Assembly: GCA_938083085.1 (NCBI GenBank)
Contig: CALLKX010000001.1
Location: 1-40,844 of the forward strand
Length of the DNA stretch: 40,844 nucleotides
Reading direction: 5' to 3'
Origin: an uncultured bacterium
GTDB taxonomy: Bacteria; Planctomycetota; UBA1135; GCA-002686595
The position numbers and the translations under genes were made by a program. Positions 29,408 to 37,336 of this stretch are shown one piece after another. A model generated the notes under the pieces. That model was given only the letters and a program-made list of their open reading frames with translations. It was not told the DNA's origin and ran no database searches. Within the stretch, counting starts at the first letter, position 1; every line of letters begins with the position of its first letter.

Positions 29408-31171
29408 ATGGCACGCTCCTGCGGAATCCGAATCGGTCCCCGAAGGTTCGAACTCGTCGTCCTCGACGGGAGTCCGAAGCGTCACAAGATCTCGGCCTAC
29501 TACGCCGGTGAGTTCACCGCGGAGGAGACCACCGCATATCTATCGGGTGACGTCTCGAAGGTAGCGGAGGTCCTCAAGGAGGCGGCCGCGACGCACCGCG
29601 TGCCCAGGGAGAACATCTCCGCGATCCTCCCGGCGGATCACGCCGCGTATCGGCGGATCACACTCCCCTTCGCTGACCGCGACAAGATCGACAAGGTCAT
29701 CAAGTTCGAGGTCGAGAACGAGCTGCCGCAGTTCGACATCGAGGACGTCGTAGTGGACTACCACGTGATGTCGGAGAACGAACAGGGAGCGGAGCTGCTC
29801 GTCTCCGCTGTCCCCAAGGACTGCGTGGGCCGAGCGATCGAGGCGCTGGAGAAGGCCGGCCTCGAGCCGCTCGAGGCTGAACTGGAGAGCTCCGCCATGG
29901 TGAACTCGGCGCTGGCCGCTGACATCAGTCACATCGATGACGCCCAGCTCCTGGTTCACGTGGGCGAGCACTCGACGTGCGTCGCGGTCGTGGCCGGCGC
30001 CGAGCTTCGCGAGATGCGCGTGATCCACATCGGGGCCATGTCGCACCTGGGCGCGGAGCTGGCGGCGGTTGCGGCTGAGGACACCAAGAGCGAGGCCGCG
30101 GATGGCGAGGCCGCAGCAGATCAAGAAGCGGACGCGAGCACGGCCCCGGACGCCCTCGACCCGATCGAGATGAACCGGCGGATCGATCAGGCGATCAAGC
30201 GCATTCGCCGTGAGATTGGGCGCACGATCTCAGCCGCTCGAACCGCCCAGCCGATCGAGGCCATCTACGCCTGCGGCATGGAGCTCCCGGGGCTCATCGG
30301 GAGCACGGTCCTGGATGTCCCCGTCTACGTGCTCGATTGCTTCGAGGAGGACTCCGGGCAGCCGTCCGAGGGTTCCGGCCAGCTGGTGGCTGCCTACGGC
30401 GGCGCCTTCCGGCAGCTCGGCGGCGGCGTGATGACGCCATCCCTTCGAAAGGAGGAGCTCAGCTACTCTGGCGCCTGGGAGCGCCTCGAGTTCCCCGTCG
30501 CCTTCGCGGCGCTGATGCTGACGACCTTCCTCGGGATGGTGAACATCGTTCAGATCCGGAAGATCGACGCTCTGAACTACACGGGCATCCTCCAGTACCT
30601 GCGCAACGTCAACGCCTTCATCGTCGGGAGCGACGCGTCGCGCGGCCCTGCGATCTTGAACCCGGTCCCCAAGGACCTTGTCGTCCGAGCGAAGGTCTAC
30701 GAGCAGGAGGTCGAGTTCGGCGGAGATGTCCAGGAGCCCCTGGATGAGCTCGAGACGATCGAGCAGATGATCAACAAGAAGGTACTCGACCTCAAACGCG
30801 AGGTCGGCGACATCCAGGAGGTCCCGCTGCCGCCCTCGGCGTTCACCGCCATGACCTGCGTCCTCGGCGTGATGAACGGTAATGACGACTGGCGGCCCTC
30901 TCTTCGCGCCCTCAAGGCGGACTACGTGAAGAAGAACAAGGACCTGCCCGAGCACACGAAGATCCGCCTCGACGCCACCTTCTTCTCCGACAGCGTTCCC
31001 GAGGCCAGCAACGACATTACGGCCTTTGACGCCGCGCTTCGTGAGCAGCCCTGGTGCCTCGAGGTCGAGCAAGCGACGTTGACCCCCACGGAAGGAGACA
31101 CAGGGCTCAACTTCCGGGGGAAGGTCATCCTGGTGGATCCCTCGAAGCTCTTTTCATCCCGCGCCGACTGA
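29408..31171 (+). CDS. PilM/GspL-like actin-fold protein fused to a membrane-spanning C-terminal domain
   Basis: The 587-residue protein has an N-terminal actin-like half (about 1-345). IRIGPRRFELVVLDG, ISAILPADHAAYRRITLPF, DKVIKFEVENELPQFDIEDV and a late YACGMELPGLIGSTV match the PilM/GspL pattern of type IV pilus or type II secretion platforms. A Glu/Ala-rich insertion lies near 220-245. One membrane helix follows at about 361-383 (FPVAFAALMLTTFLGMVNIV), and then a 200-residue extracytoplasmic part that is PilN/GspL-like in position. Thus it appears to combine PilM and PilN in one chain. A PilO/GspM-like gene follows. No secretin, ATPase or pilin gene is in the window. It probably forms part of an alignment complex encoded in several places. 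Confidence 0.7.
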   Translation: MARSCGIRIGPRRFELVVLDGSPKRHKISAYYAGEFTAEETTAYLSGDVSKVAEVLKEAAATHRVPRENISAILPADHAAYRRITLPFADRDKIDKVIKFEVENELPQFDIEDVVVDYHVMSENEQGAELLVSAVPKDCVGRAIEALEKAGLEPLEAELESSAMVNSALAADISHIDDAQLLVHVGEHSTCVAVVAGAELREMRVIHIGAMSHLGAELAAVAAEDTKSEAADGEAAADQEADASTAPDALDPIEMNRRIDQAIKRIRREIGRTISAARTAQPIEAIYACGMELPGLIGSTVLDVPVYVLDCFEEDSGQPSEGSGQLVAAYGGAFRQLGGGVMTPSLRKEELSYSGAWERLEFPVAFAALMLTTFLGMVNIVQIRKIDALNYTGILQYLRNVNAFIVGSDASRGPAILNPVPKDLVVRAKVYEQEVEFGGDVQEPLDELETIEQMINKKVLDLKREVGDIQEVPLPPSAFTAMTCVLGVMNGNDDWRPSLRALKADYVKKNKDLPEHTKIRLDATFFSDSVPEASNDITAFDAALREQPWCLEVEQATLTPTEGDTGLNFRGKVILVDPSKLFSSRAD

Positions 31172-31199
31172 CGCCCCTCTGGAGAACTGATAACAACCC

Positions 31200-31736
31200 A
31201 TGATTCGCATCATGATCGGCCTGCTTCTTGCGGGCTCAGCGTTCCTCGGCTGGCAGGCCATGCAGCAGCACGAGACCATCGCCCGATACGAGGCCGCGGT
31301 CGCCGAGGGGGGAGACGCGGAGCGACTCGCTCAGAGGATCCTCCGCAGCGCCTTCAGCTACACCCAGTACAAGGAGCGCAGCGCCAAGGAGGGCGTGAAG
31401 GGGGACGGAGCTGACCAGGTCAACTCCTACATCTTCGCCGTCGCTGCCGACCCCAATGTGCTGTGGGGCAACCCCAAGATCGAGAAGCCCAGGGACTCAA
31501 GCCCGCTCTCTGGCTACACCGATCTGGTCTACAGGATCCGGCCTGCGGAGAACAACGCCTGGTTCGACCGGGCCCGCATCGCCAACTTCTTCTACCTGCT
31601 CGAGTCGCGGAGCCGGAAGCTTCGCATCACGAACATCGATCTGCGGACGGCCGATAAGAAGGTCAAGCCGCACGAGATCCCCGAGGACCGTTGGTCAGTG
31701 GAGCTTGCGGTGACCATGCGAGAGCGGTCCAAGTAG
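31200..31736 (+). CDS. PilO/GspM-like membrane protein
   Basis: The 178-residue product begins with a hydrophobic anchor (MIRIMIGLLLAGSAFLGWQA), then a short helical stalk, then an alpha/beta domain ending in RITNIDLRTADKKVKPHEIP and WSVELAVTMRERSK. Size, topology and position after the PilM/GspL-like gene (28 bp gap) fit PilO or GspM, which dimerise with PilN/GspL in the periplasm. Sequence similarity to those families is weak by eye, so the call rests mainly on context. Confidence 0.55.
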   Translation: MIRIMIGLLLAGSAFLGWQAMQQHETIARYEAAVAEGGDAERLAQRILRSAFSYTQYKERSAKEGVKGDGADQVNSYIFAVAADPNVLWGNPKIEKPRDSSPLSGYTDLVYRIRPAENNAWFDRARIANFFYLLESRSRKLRITNIDLRTADKKVKPHEIPEDRWSVELAVTMRERSK

Positions 31737-31747
31737 GTCGAGGCCGC

Positions 31748-33277
31748 GTGGCGTTCAGGACAGCCTCGGCCCTCGCCCGAACGGGCAGCCCCCGCGCCTC
31801 ACGGCGACGCAGGCCCGGGTTTGTGGCCGCGGACCTGGCGCGCGAGCTCTCGATCATCGTCGTCGCCATCGGGCTGGTGGTCTCCGGTTGCGGGGGTGCT
31901 GAGCCGCAGGGCGTCGATCCCGGCGGGGCGGCGTCGCTGGAAGGGGCAGAGAGGGTCCCGCTCCCCGGTGGAGAGGTGCCGGACGGGCTCCTTCGCGAGC
32001 GGCCCAACCTCCTCGTGATCACCATCGATACGCTGCGCGCAGACCACCTCGGCGCGTACGGCTATATGCGGCCGACGAGCCCCCGGCTGGACGAACTCGC
32101 GGCGGAATCTGTGCTCTTCGAGCGCGCCCTTGCCCCGGTGGCGACGACGCTCCCCAGTCACACAACCATGTTCACCGGGGTCTCTCCCCACGAGCACGGG
32201 GTGCTCGCCAACATCGCGGACGGCAAGACCTATCGGCGGCGCCCCGACCTGCAGACCCTCGCGGAGCTCTTCGCGGAGAGCGGGTATCGCACCGACGCCG
32301 TGGTGGCGGCGTTTCCGCTGCGTCCGGAGTTTGGGCTCGACGCTGGTTTCGATGGCTATTCGGCGCCCGAGGCGAAGCCCCTCGTGGCCAAGGACGTCAC
32401 CACCGCCGCGCTCGCAGTCATGGAACGCCAGGTGAGCCTCTCGGAGCCGGGCATGCTCTGGGTGCACTTCTTCGACCCTCACGGGCCCTACACGCCGCCG
32501 AGCAGGGTGGCGCGAGGCTTCATGATGGATGAGCCCACTCGCGCGTACCTGAAGGAGCGGCGGTTCGAGGAGCGCGCGCAGCGCCCGACCGGGCAGTGGA
32601 ACGATCTCGAGAAGGGCGTCGACGCCTACGACGGTGAGGTCGCGTTCGTGGATCGCCAGATCAAGCGCTTGCTCAGCAAGGGAGCGGAGCTCGGGTGGGT
32701 GAACGATGACTGCGTCATCGCGGTGCTGGGCGACCACGGAGAGGGGCTCAACCAGCACGGCGCACCTGGCCACGGGCAACTCTGGGAAGAGCAGCTCCAT
32801 GTGCCCTGGATGATCCGGGCCCCCGGGGTCGCGCCGCGACGGATTCCAGGGCCGGTGACGCTCGCAGACTTTGCTCCAACACTGCTGCACCTCTTCGACT
32901 TACCGGGGAAGGGAGCGCTCCTGGATCAGGTCACAGGGGTGGATCGATTCGCGCCGATGGTGGCGCACGCAGACCTGAGGGTCGTCGCGCAGACGTCACC
33001 GCGGCAGTCGGCCGTGGATGGCATTGGCTATGCGATCCGCGCGGGCAAGTGGAAGCTGCACCGTGGCGAGGCCAGCGAGGTGAAGCTCTTTGACCTCGAA
33101 GCGGATCCGTTCGAGCTGGAGGATGTCTCACCCCGCTGGCCGCAGGTCGTGGACCGTCTTTCCGCTGACCTGGACGCCGAACTCCAGCGGCAGATTCTGG
33201 AGGTGCGGACCGAGGAGGCGAGCGATGCGACGGCCGCTGAGCTGCGAGCCCTCGGCTACGGCGGCGACGACCGCTGA
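31748..33277 (+). CDS. Sulfatase-fold lipoprotein with Thr in place of the formylglycine residue
   Basis: The 509-residue protein (GTG start at 31748, GAGG four bases before it) has a basic leader and a lipobox ending LVVSGC (Cys48), so it is probably an outer or inner membrane lipoprotein. The alkaline phosphatase/sulfatase fold is clear: VITIDTLRADHLGAYGY (metal Asp94), HFFDPHGPYTPP, LGDHGEGLNQHGAPGHG and a C-terminal LRALGYGGDD. At the site where sulfatases have C/S-x-P-x-R, this protein has T134-L-P-S-H. It therefore cannot form formylglycine; Thr is the nucleophile in related phospho-transferring enzymes such as LtaS. Hydrolysis of a phosphate or sulfate ester, or phosphoglycerol transfer, are all possible. 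A shorter start at GTG 31823 would also leave the lipobox intact. Confidence 0.82.
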   Translation: MAFRTASALARTGSPRASRRRRPGFVAADLARELSIIVVAIGLVVSGCGGAEPQGVDPGGAASLEGAERVPLPGGEVPDGLLRERPNLLVITIDTLRADHLGAYGYMRPTSPRLDELAAESVLFERALAPVATTLPSHTTMFTGVSPHEHGVLANIADGKTYRRRPDLQTLAELFAESGYRTDAVVAAFPLRPEFGLDAGFDGYSAPEAKPLVAKDVTTAALAVMERQVSLSEPGMLWVHFFDPHGPYTPPSRVARGFMMDEPTRAYLKERRFEERAQRPTGQWNDLEKGVDAYDGEVAFVDRQIKRLLSKGAELGWVNDDCVIAVLGDHGEGLNQHGAPGHGQLWEEQLHVPWMIRAPGVAPRRIPGPVTLADFAPTLLHLFDLPGKGALLDQVTGVDRFAPMVAHADLRVVAQTSPRQSAVDGIGYAIRAGKWKLHRGEASEVKLFDLEADPFELEDVSPRWPQVVDRLSADLDAELQRQILEVRTEEASDATAAELRALGYGGDDR

Positions 33278-33295
33278 GCCCTCAGGACGGATCCC

Positions 33296-34312
33296 TCATG
33301 GCTGCGCCGCACCGATGAGTCGGTAGAGCAGGCGGGCCCCGACGATGGCGTCCCAGGAGCACCCGCCGGGGTCACCCGTGGGGCCTGGGCTCACTTCATT
33401 CAGGTCCAGGCCGACCACGTGGGTGTCGCTCGCTGCCAGCTCCTCGAGCCAGATGGTGACCTCGTCCCAGCCGAGCCCCCCGGGGACAGGGGTCCCCGTG
33501 TTGGGGCACAGGGAGGGGTCGAGCCCGTCCACGTCGAAGCTCACGAAGATGTGCTCCGGGAGGGACGAGACCGCCGCGCGGGCCATGGCCCGAGTGCCGG
33601 CCCCGTGACGAGCTGCAGCGAGTTCGTGACCGAAGAGGGTCCGGACCCTCGGATCCGCCTGGATGACGTCGTACTCCTGTTCGCAGAGATCCCGGACGCC
33701 CACCTGGAGCAGGCTGGAGACGTCCGCTGGCCCCTCGAGCACGTTGTGCATCACCGAGGCGTGGGACCACCTGAAGCCCTCGAAGGCGGGCCGCAGGTCG
33801 GCGTGGGCGTCGAACTGGAGCACCCCCATGCCGGGGTAGCGTTCGGCGCAGGCCTCGATGGCGCCCAGCGGAGTGGAGTGGTCTCCGCCCAGGATCACCG
33901 GCAGGCGACCCTGATCGAGGCGCTCTCTCGTAAAGGCCGCGACCGCCTGGCGCACGGCGTCACCGATGGCATCGACCCGTGTCACGGCCTCCAGGTCGCT
34001 CTCCGCCGCGCCGCCGCGTTCGATGATCGGCGCCGCAAGACTCCTGGCCTCCCGGTCCCATGCGCCCGTCTGTGGGTCCGAAGGCACGATCCAGATCCCC
34101 TGTTCGTAGGGCCTTCCGAAGTGCAGATCGAAGAGGTCGACCTGACGGCTCGCGGCGAGGATCGCCTCGGGGGCGCGGCTGGTCCCGGGGCGGAAGGAGG
34201 TCGTGGCTTCGAACGGCACACCGAGGACGTGAACGCGCGCCTCTCCGGGGCCATGGGGGAGCCCAAAGAGGCCGCTGTCCATGGGCGATGCTGCGTTGAC
34301 GTCGAGGTCCAT
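33296..34312 (-). CDS. Agmatinase/arginase family ureohydrolase
   Basis: This is a 338-residue binuclear manganese enzyme of the ureohydrolase fold. All six metal ligands are present: His145 in GGDHS, Asp168, His170 and Asp172 in FDAHADLR, and Asp260 and Asp262 in SFDVDGLDP. The overall pattern (VLGVPFEATTSFRPGTSRAP near the start) is closer to agmatinase/guanidinobutyrase (SpeB group) than to arginase. The reaction would release urea from agmatine or a related guanidino compound, but the substrate cannot be fixed by eye. The start at 34312 precedes the conserved part; the 26 codons upstream are not family-like. It is convergent with the sulfatase gene (18 bp gap) and divergent from the SPFH pair. 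Confidence 0.88.
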   Translation of the reverse strand: MDLDVNAASPMDSGLFGLPHGPGEARVHVLGVPFEATTSFRPGTSRAPEAILAASRQVDLFDLHFGRPYEQGIWIVPSDPQTGAWDREARSLAAPIIERGGAAESDLEAVTRVDAIGDAVRQAVAAFTRERLDQGRLPVILGGDHSTPLGAIEACAERYPGMGVLQFDAHADLRPAFEGFRWSHASVMHNVLEGPADVSSLLQVGVRDLCEQEYDVIQADPRVRTLFGHELAAARHGAGTRAMARAAVSSLPEHIFVSFDVDGLDPSLCPNTGTPVPGGLGWDEVTIWLEELAASDTHVVGLDLNEVSPGPTGDPGGCSWDAIVGARLLYRLIGAAQP

Positions 34313-34415
34313 GGGACGATTCTGGCGGAATTGCGCGAGAAACGCCCGTGCGAGGGCTACGACCCAGCGCGGCCTCCCGAAGAGAACCACGGAGCGGTGT
34401 GAATACGCCTGCGCG

Positions 34416-34438
34416 TCACGGGTACTTCCCCCCCGTGA
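34416..34438 (+). promoter_or_regulatory. Hairpin in the leader of the SPFH gene pair
   Basis: TCACGGG (34416-34422) and CCCGTGA (34432-34438) form a 7-bp perfect stem with a nine-base loop, 38 bp before the ATG at 34477. It may be a leader hairpin or an operator. There is no U tract, so a terminator is unlikely. No Shine-Dalgarno is seen after it. Confidence 0.4.
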
Positions 34439-34476
34439 AACCGGCGCCCACGGGCTCCCAATAACCCAATTATCCC

Positions 34477-35703
34477 ATGACTACCGAGAACGACGAAGAC
34501 GGCTGGCCCCCGTCTGGCAAGGCCCGCCGCCCCTCCGGCGAGGGCACCTTCGAGACCCCCTGGAGCAACCGGAAGTCACGTTCGGGTGGTGGCGGAGACG
34601 CCTCCGGGCCGCCGACTGCGGTGAAGGTGCTGGTCGGCCTGATGGTCGCGTTCGTCCTCGGATTCGTCGGGCTGGGTGTCACCGGCCGCCTGGGCGTGAC
34701 CAGCGTCGAGGCCAACGAGGTCGCGGTGCGGGTCAACTACGTCACGGGCGCCGAGACGGTGATCACGAGCCCCGGCTATCAGTTCTTCATCCCCTTCCTG
34801 GCGGACATCTACAAGTTCGACGGGACGACGCAGGAGTACGTGATGGCGGGAAACAGCTACCGCGGGACCAACGTGGCGCCGAATCTCACCGTGCGGGCGA
34901 AGGACGGCTCCAACTTCTGGTTCAACGAGCTGAAGATCCAGTACGAGATGATCCCCGGCGCCGTCACCGAGGTCTTGAGGGACTCCGGGCTCGGAGACAC
35001 CTACAAGGAGGAGTGGATCAAGGCCTACGCGCGCTCGATCCTGCGGGACGAGTTTGGCCTCTACAGCGCTGTCGATGCTGCGGATCCCACGGCCTACAAG
35101 GCGGCCCCCGAGCAGGCGCGCCAGCGCATGAACAAGATCCTGGAGCCCCACGGCGTGAGCGTGGTGCGGATCATCACGCCCAACCCCCAGTTTGACGACC
35201 GCTACGAGGACGCCATCGAGCAGCGCAAGGAGGCGGACCAGGAGGTCGAGGAGCTGCGCGCGCGCGTTCAACAGCTCGAGCAGGAACGGGAGCAGCGCCT
35301 CGCGGCGGTCCGCAAGGACAAGGAGGTCGAGATGCAGGAGCTGACCGGCACCCTGCGCAAGGAGCTCCTCGCCGCCGAGCAGGAGGCCATCCGTCTGACC
35401 AAGAGCGCGGACGCCTACGCCACCGAGCGCACCGCCGAGGGCCTGGCCACCGAGGCCCGGCTCACCGCCGAGGCAAGCGGTCTGACCGCGAAGTACACCA
35501 AGGAAGCCGAGGGCATCGAGAGCCGTGCCAAGGCTCTCGAGCAGCGCGGCGAGGTCGTCGTGCGCGAGGCGCTCGTCGAGAAGCTCCTCGGCGTGAGCTT
35601 CACGCTCGTCCCCTACAGCCGTGATCCAGCCCCAGAGCGCCTCGAGCACAGCGGCTCCAGCGGCGTCCTTGAACCCGCCAAGGCCTCAGGAGGCACGCGA
35701 TGA
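34477..35703 (+). CDS. SPFH/Band 7 domain protein, HflK-like
   Basis: The 408-residue product has a disordered basic N-terminus, a transmembrane helix at about 48-70 (VKVLVGLMVAFVLGFVGLGV) and an SPFH (stomatin/prohibitin/flotillin/HflKC) domain (ANEVAVRVNYVTGAETVITS, PGYQFFIPFLADIYKFD). A long charged coiled coil follows (about 245-355; EVEELRARVQQLEQEREQRL). The end has a second helical segment and a hydrophobic patch (VEKLLGVSFTLVPYS). It overlaps the next SPFH gene by ATGA, so the pair is likely a hetero-oligomeric membrane cage like HflK-HflC, which in other bacteria surrounds the FtsH protease. No ftsH or other protease gene is adjacent. Confidence 0.85.
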   Translation: MTTENDEDGWPPSGKARRPSGEGTFETPWSNRKSRSGGGGDASGPPTAVKVLVGLMVAFVLGFVGLGVTGRLGVTSVEANEVAVRVNYVTGAETVITSPGYQFFIPFLADIYKFDGTTQEYVMAGNSYRGTNVAPNLTVRAKDGSNFWFNELKIQYEMIPGAVTEVLRDSGLGDTYKEEWIKAYARSILRDEFGLYSAVDAADPTAYKAAPEQARQRMNKILEPHGVSVVRIITPNPQFDDRYEDAIEQRKEADQEVEELRARVQQLEQEREQRLAAVRKDKEVEMQELTGTLRKELLAAEQEAIRLTKSADAYATERTAEGLATEARLTAEASGLTAKYTKEAEGIESRAKALEQRGEVVVREALVEKLLGVSFTLVPYSRDPAPERLEHSGSSGVLEPAKASGGTR

Positions 35704-36791
35704 ACCAGCTCTCCAAGTTTCTTGCGGGGGCGCTCGTCCTCGCCTTCCTGGCGCTCCTGGCGTCGACCACGCTCTTCGTGCGGATCCACCCCTGGGAGAT
35801 CGGCGTGAAGCAAAACATGCTGGCCAAGGAGATCCTCGAAGAGGACTTTGGCACGGGCTTCGCCCTCCGGATTCCGGGCGTGCACCAGTGGCACCGGATG
35901 GATCGTCGGACGCACTTCGTGACCTTCGCCGAGAAGGACGTGAAGACCTCCCTGGGCATGAATCGGCCGGCCCTCAAGATCCGGACCAAGGACAACAACC
36001 TCGCAACCTACGACCTCTCGGTCTCCTACAAGATCATCGACGGCAGCGCGTACAAGATCGTGGGCGAGCGCCGCAAGGAGGTCTACCGCGAGCGGGTGCT
36101 CGCGACGGTCGAGGCCGTCATGCGTGAGGAGCTGGCGCAGCTCGCCTCCGAGGAGATCTTCAGCACGGACGCTCGCCTCGCCGTGGCAGCCACCGCCCTC
36201 GATCGGCTCCGCACCGACCTGCTCGAGTTCCACTGCCTCCCGGACCAGGTCCTGATCCGCGCCGTCCGCTTTCCGGACGGCTACGAGGCCCGGCTCCAGG
36301 AGAAGCAGCTGACGTACCAGAAGCTCGAGCTGGCGGTGTCCAAGCGAGCGGTGGAGGACCAGACGGCGATCACGGACACGAGCGCGGCGGAGATCGGCGC
36401 GGCCGAGAAGGAGCTGCGCGGTGACTGGGACAAGCGCCTGCAGACAGCGAGTTCCGAGAACACCGTGGGGATCGCGTCGATCGTGGCCGAGGCCAACATC
36501 TACGACCAGCAGACGCGGGCCGAGGCGGACGCGCTGTACGAGACGTCCATCGCCAACGGCAACCTCGCCATCCAGAAGGCTGAGGCCCTGCGCAACGAGC
36601 TGCGCAACCGGGCGCTCGACACCAGGGGGGGGCGGATCTACCTCGCGCAGAAGGCGGCCCAAAATCTCGCGTTCGAGAGCGTCACGCTCAACAGCAACGA
36701 CCCTCGGGTCCCCTCGATCATCGATCTCGGCGCGCTCACGCGCCTCTTGATCGGCGAGGAACCTGAGGATGAGCCCGACGAGGACGAGTGA
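35700..36791 (+). CDS. SPFH/Band 7 domain protein, HflC-like
   Basis: The 363-residue second SPFH protein starts at an ATG overlapping the previous stop (ATGA). It has a transmembrane helix at about 7-27 (FLAGALVLAFLALLASTTLF), then the Band 7 domain (VRIHPWEIGVKQNMLAKEIL, ALKIRTKDNNLATYDLSVSY, VYRERVLATVEAVMREELAQ). The C-terminal helical stalk is Ala/Glu-rich (DQQTRAEADALYETSIANGN), and the protein ends in an acidic tail (EEPEDEPDEDE). As in HflC, the SPFH domain lies directly behind the membrane anchor. The terminator hairpin 18 bp after the stop ends the two-gene unit. Confidence 0.85.
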   Translation: MNQLSKFLAGALVLAFLALLASTTLFVRIHPWEIGVKQNMLAKEILEEDFGTGFALRIPGVHQWHRMDRRTHFVTFAEKDVKTSLGMNRPALKIRTKDNNLATYDLSVSYKIIDGSAYKIVGERRKEVYRERVLATVEAVMREELAQLASEEIFSTDARLAVAATALDRLRTDLLEFHCLPDQVLIRAVRFPDGYEARLQEKQLTYQKLELAVSKRAVEDQTAITDTSAAEIGAAEKELRGDWDKRLQTASSENTVGIASIVAEANIYDQQTRAEADALYETSIANGNLAIQKAEALRNELRNRALDTRGGRIYLAQKAAQNLAFESVTLNSNDPRVPSIIDLGALTRLLIGEEPEDEPDEDE

Positions 36792-36808
36792 TCGCTGGCT
36801 TGGTCGTG

Positions 36809-36831
36809 CCGCGGCCCCGAGGGGGCCGCGG
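36809..36831. terminator. Bidirectional hairpin terminator
   Basis: CCGCGGCCCC (36809-36818), loop GAG, GGGGCCGCGG (36822-36831) form a perfect 10-bp GC stem. It lies between the HflC-like gene (plus) and the RidA gene (minus), which converge with only 45 bp between stops, so it can serve both. No U tract follows on either strand. Confidence 0.8.
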
Positions 36832-36836
36832 TACCC

Positions 36837-37208
36837 TCAGTGAGCCGCGGCGGTAGCCTCGATCTCCACGAGGCAGCCCCCGTGGAGCGGCCCGGTGGGC
36901 ACCACGATGCGGGCGGGGCGGTGGGCCCCGAAGAACCCGGCGTAGGTCTCGTTCACCGCGCCCCACAGCTCCACATCGCAGACGTAGATCCGCACCTGGA
37001 TGATGTCGTCCAGGCGGCTCCCCGCGGCCTCCACGAGGCCCCGGACCTTGCCAAGAGCGGAGAGGGTCTGGGCCTCGATGCCCTCGGGGAAGGCGCCGTC
37101 CTCCTCGGCGGGGAGCTGGCCGGAGACGTACAGGACGCCCCCGTGCTCGACGATGGGGGAGTAATGGCCGGCGGGGGTGGGGATGTCGGGGTGCTGGATC
37201 GCTCTCAT
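36837..37208 (-). CDS. ridA: RidA family (YjgF/UK114) enamine/imine deaminase
   Basis: RidA proteins hydrolyse reactive enamine/imine intermediates such as 2-aminoacrylate. The 123-residue product has the family pattern: HYSPIVEHGGVLYVSGQLPA, TLSALGKVRGLVEAAGSRLD, DIIQVRIYVCDVELWGAVN, and the catalytic Arg100 in RPARIVVPTG with Glu115 in LVEIEA. It is a single gene and diverges from the second ECF sigma gene across 128 bp containing a palindrome. Some YjgF-family members without the catalytic Arg have other roles; this one retains it. Confidence 0.9.
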   Translation of the reverse strand: MRAIQHPDIPTPAGHYSPIVEHGGVLYVSGQLPAEEDGAFPEGIEAQTLSALGKVRGLVEAAGSRLDDIIQVRIYVCDVELWGAVNETYAGFFGAHRPARIVVPTGPLHGGCLVEIEATAAAH

Positions 37209-37262
37209 GGGGTGGAGGTTAGTGGTGACAGGGCCCGGGGGCGCCCGCTATGTGGGAGGGGC

Positions 37263-37279
37263 ATCCAGAAGTTCTGGAT
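37263..37279. promoter_or_regulatory. Perfect 17-bp palindrome upstream of ECF sigma gene
   Basis: ATCCAGAA-G-TTCTGGAT is a perfect 8-bp inverted repeat around one central base. It is too tight to be an RNA hairpin and fits a site for a dimeric DNA-binding protein. It lies 58 bp before the sigma start and 54 bp before the divergent RidA start. The bound protein is unknown. Confidence 0.5.
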
Positions 37280-37336
37280 TCTCCCAAGGGGCCGGCTCCG
37301 CGCTCCGTTCCCCCCGCAAGACGCCCCCTCCCGCCC

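Noticed and set aside
33244..33277. LGYGG motif shared by the sulfatase-fold protein end and the vWA protein linker (near 38790).
   Set aside because: LRALGYG-type endings are common in sulfatase-family proteins, and the second occurrence lies in a low-complexity linker; probably coincidence.
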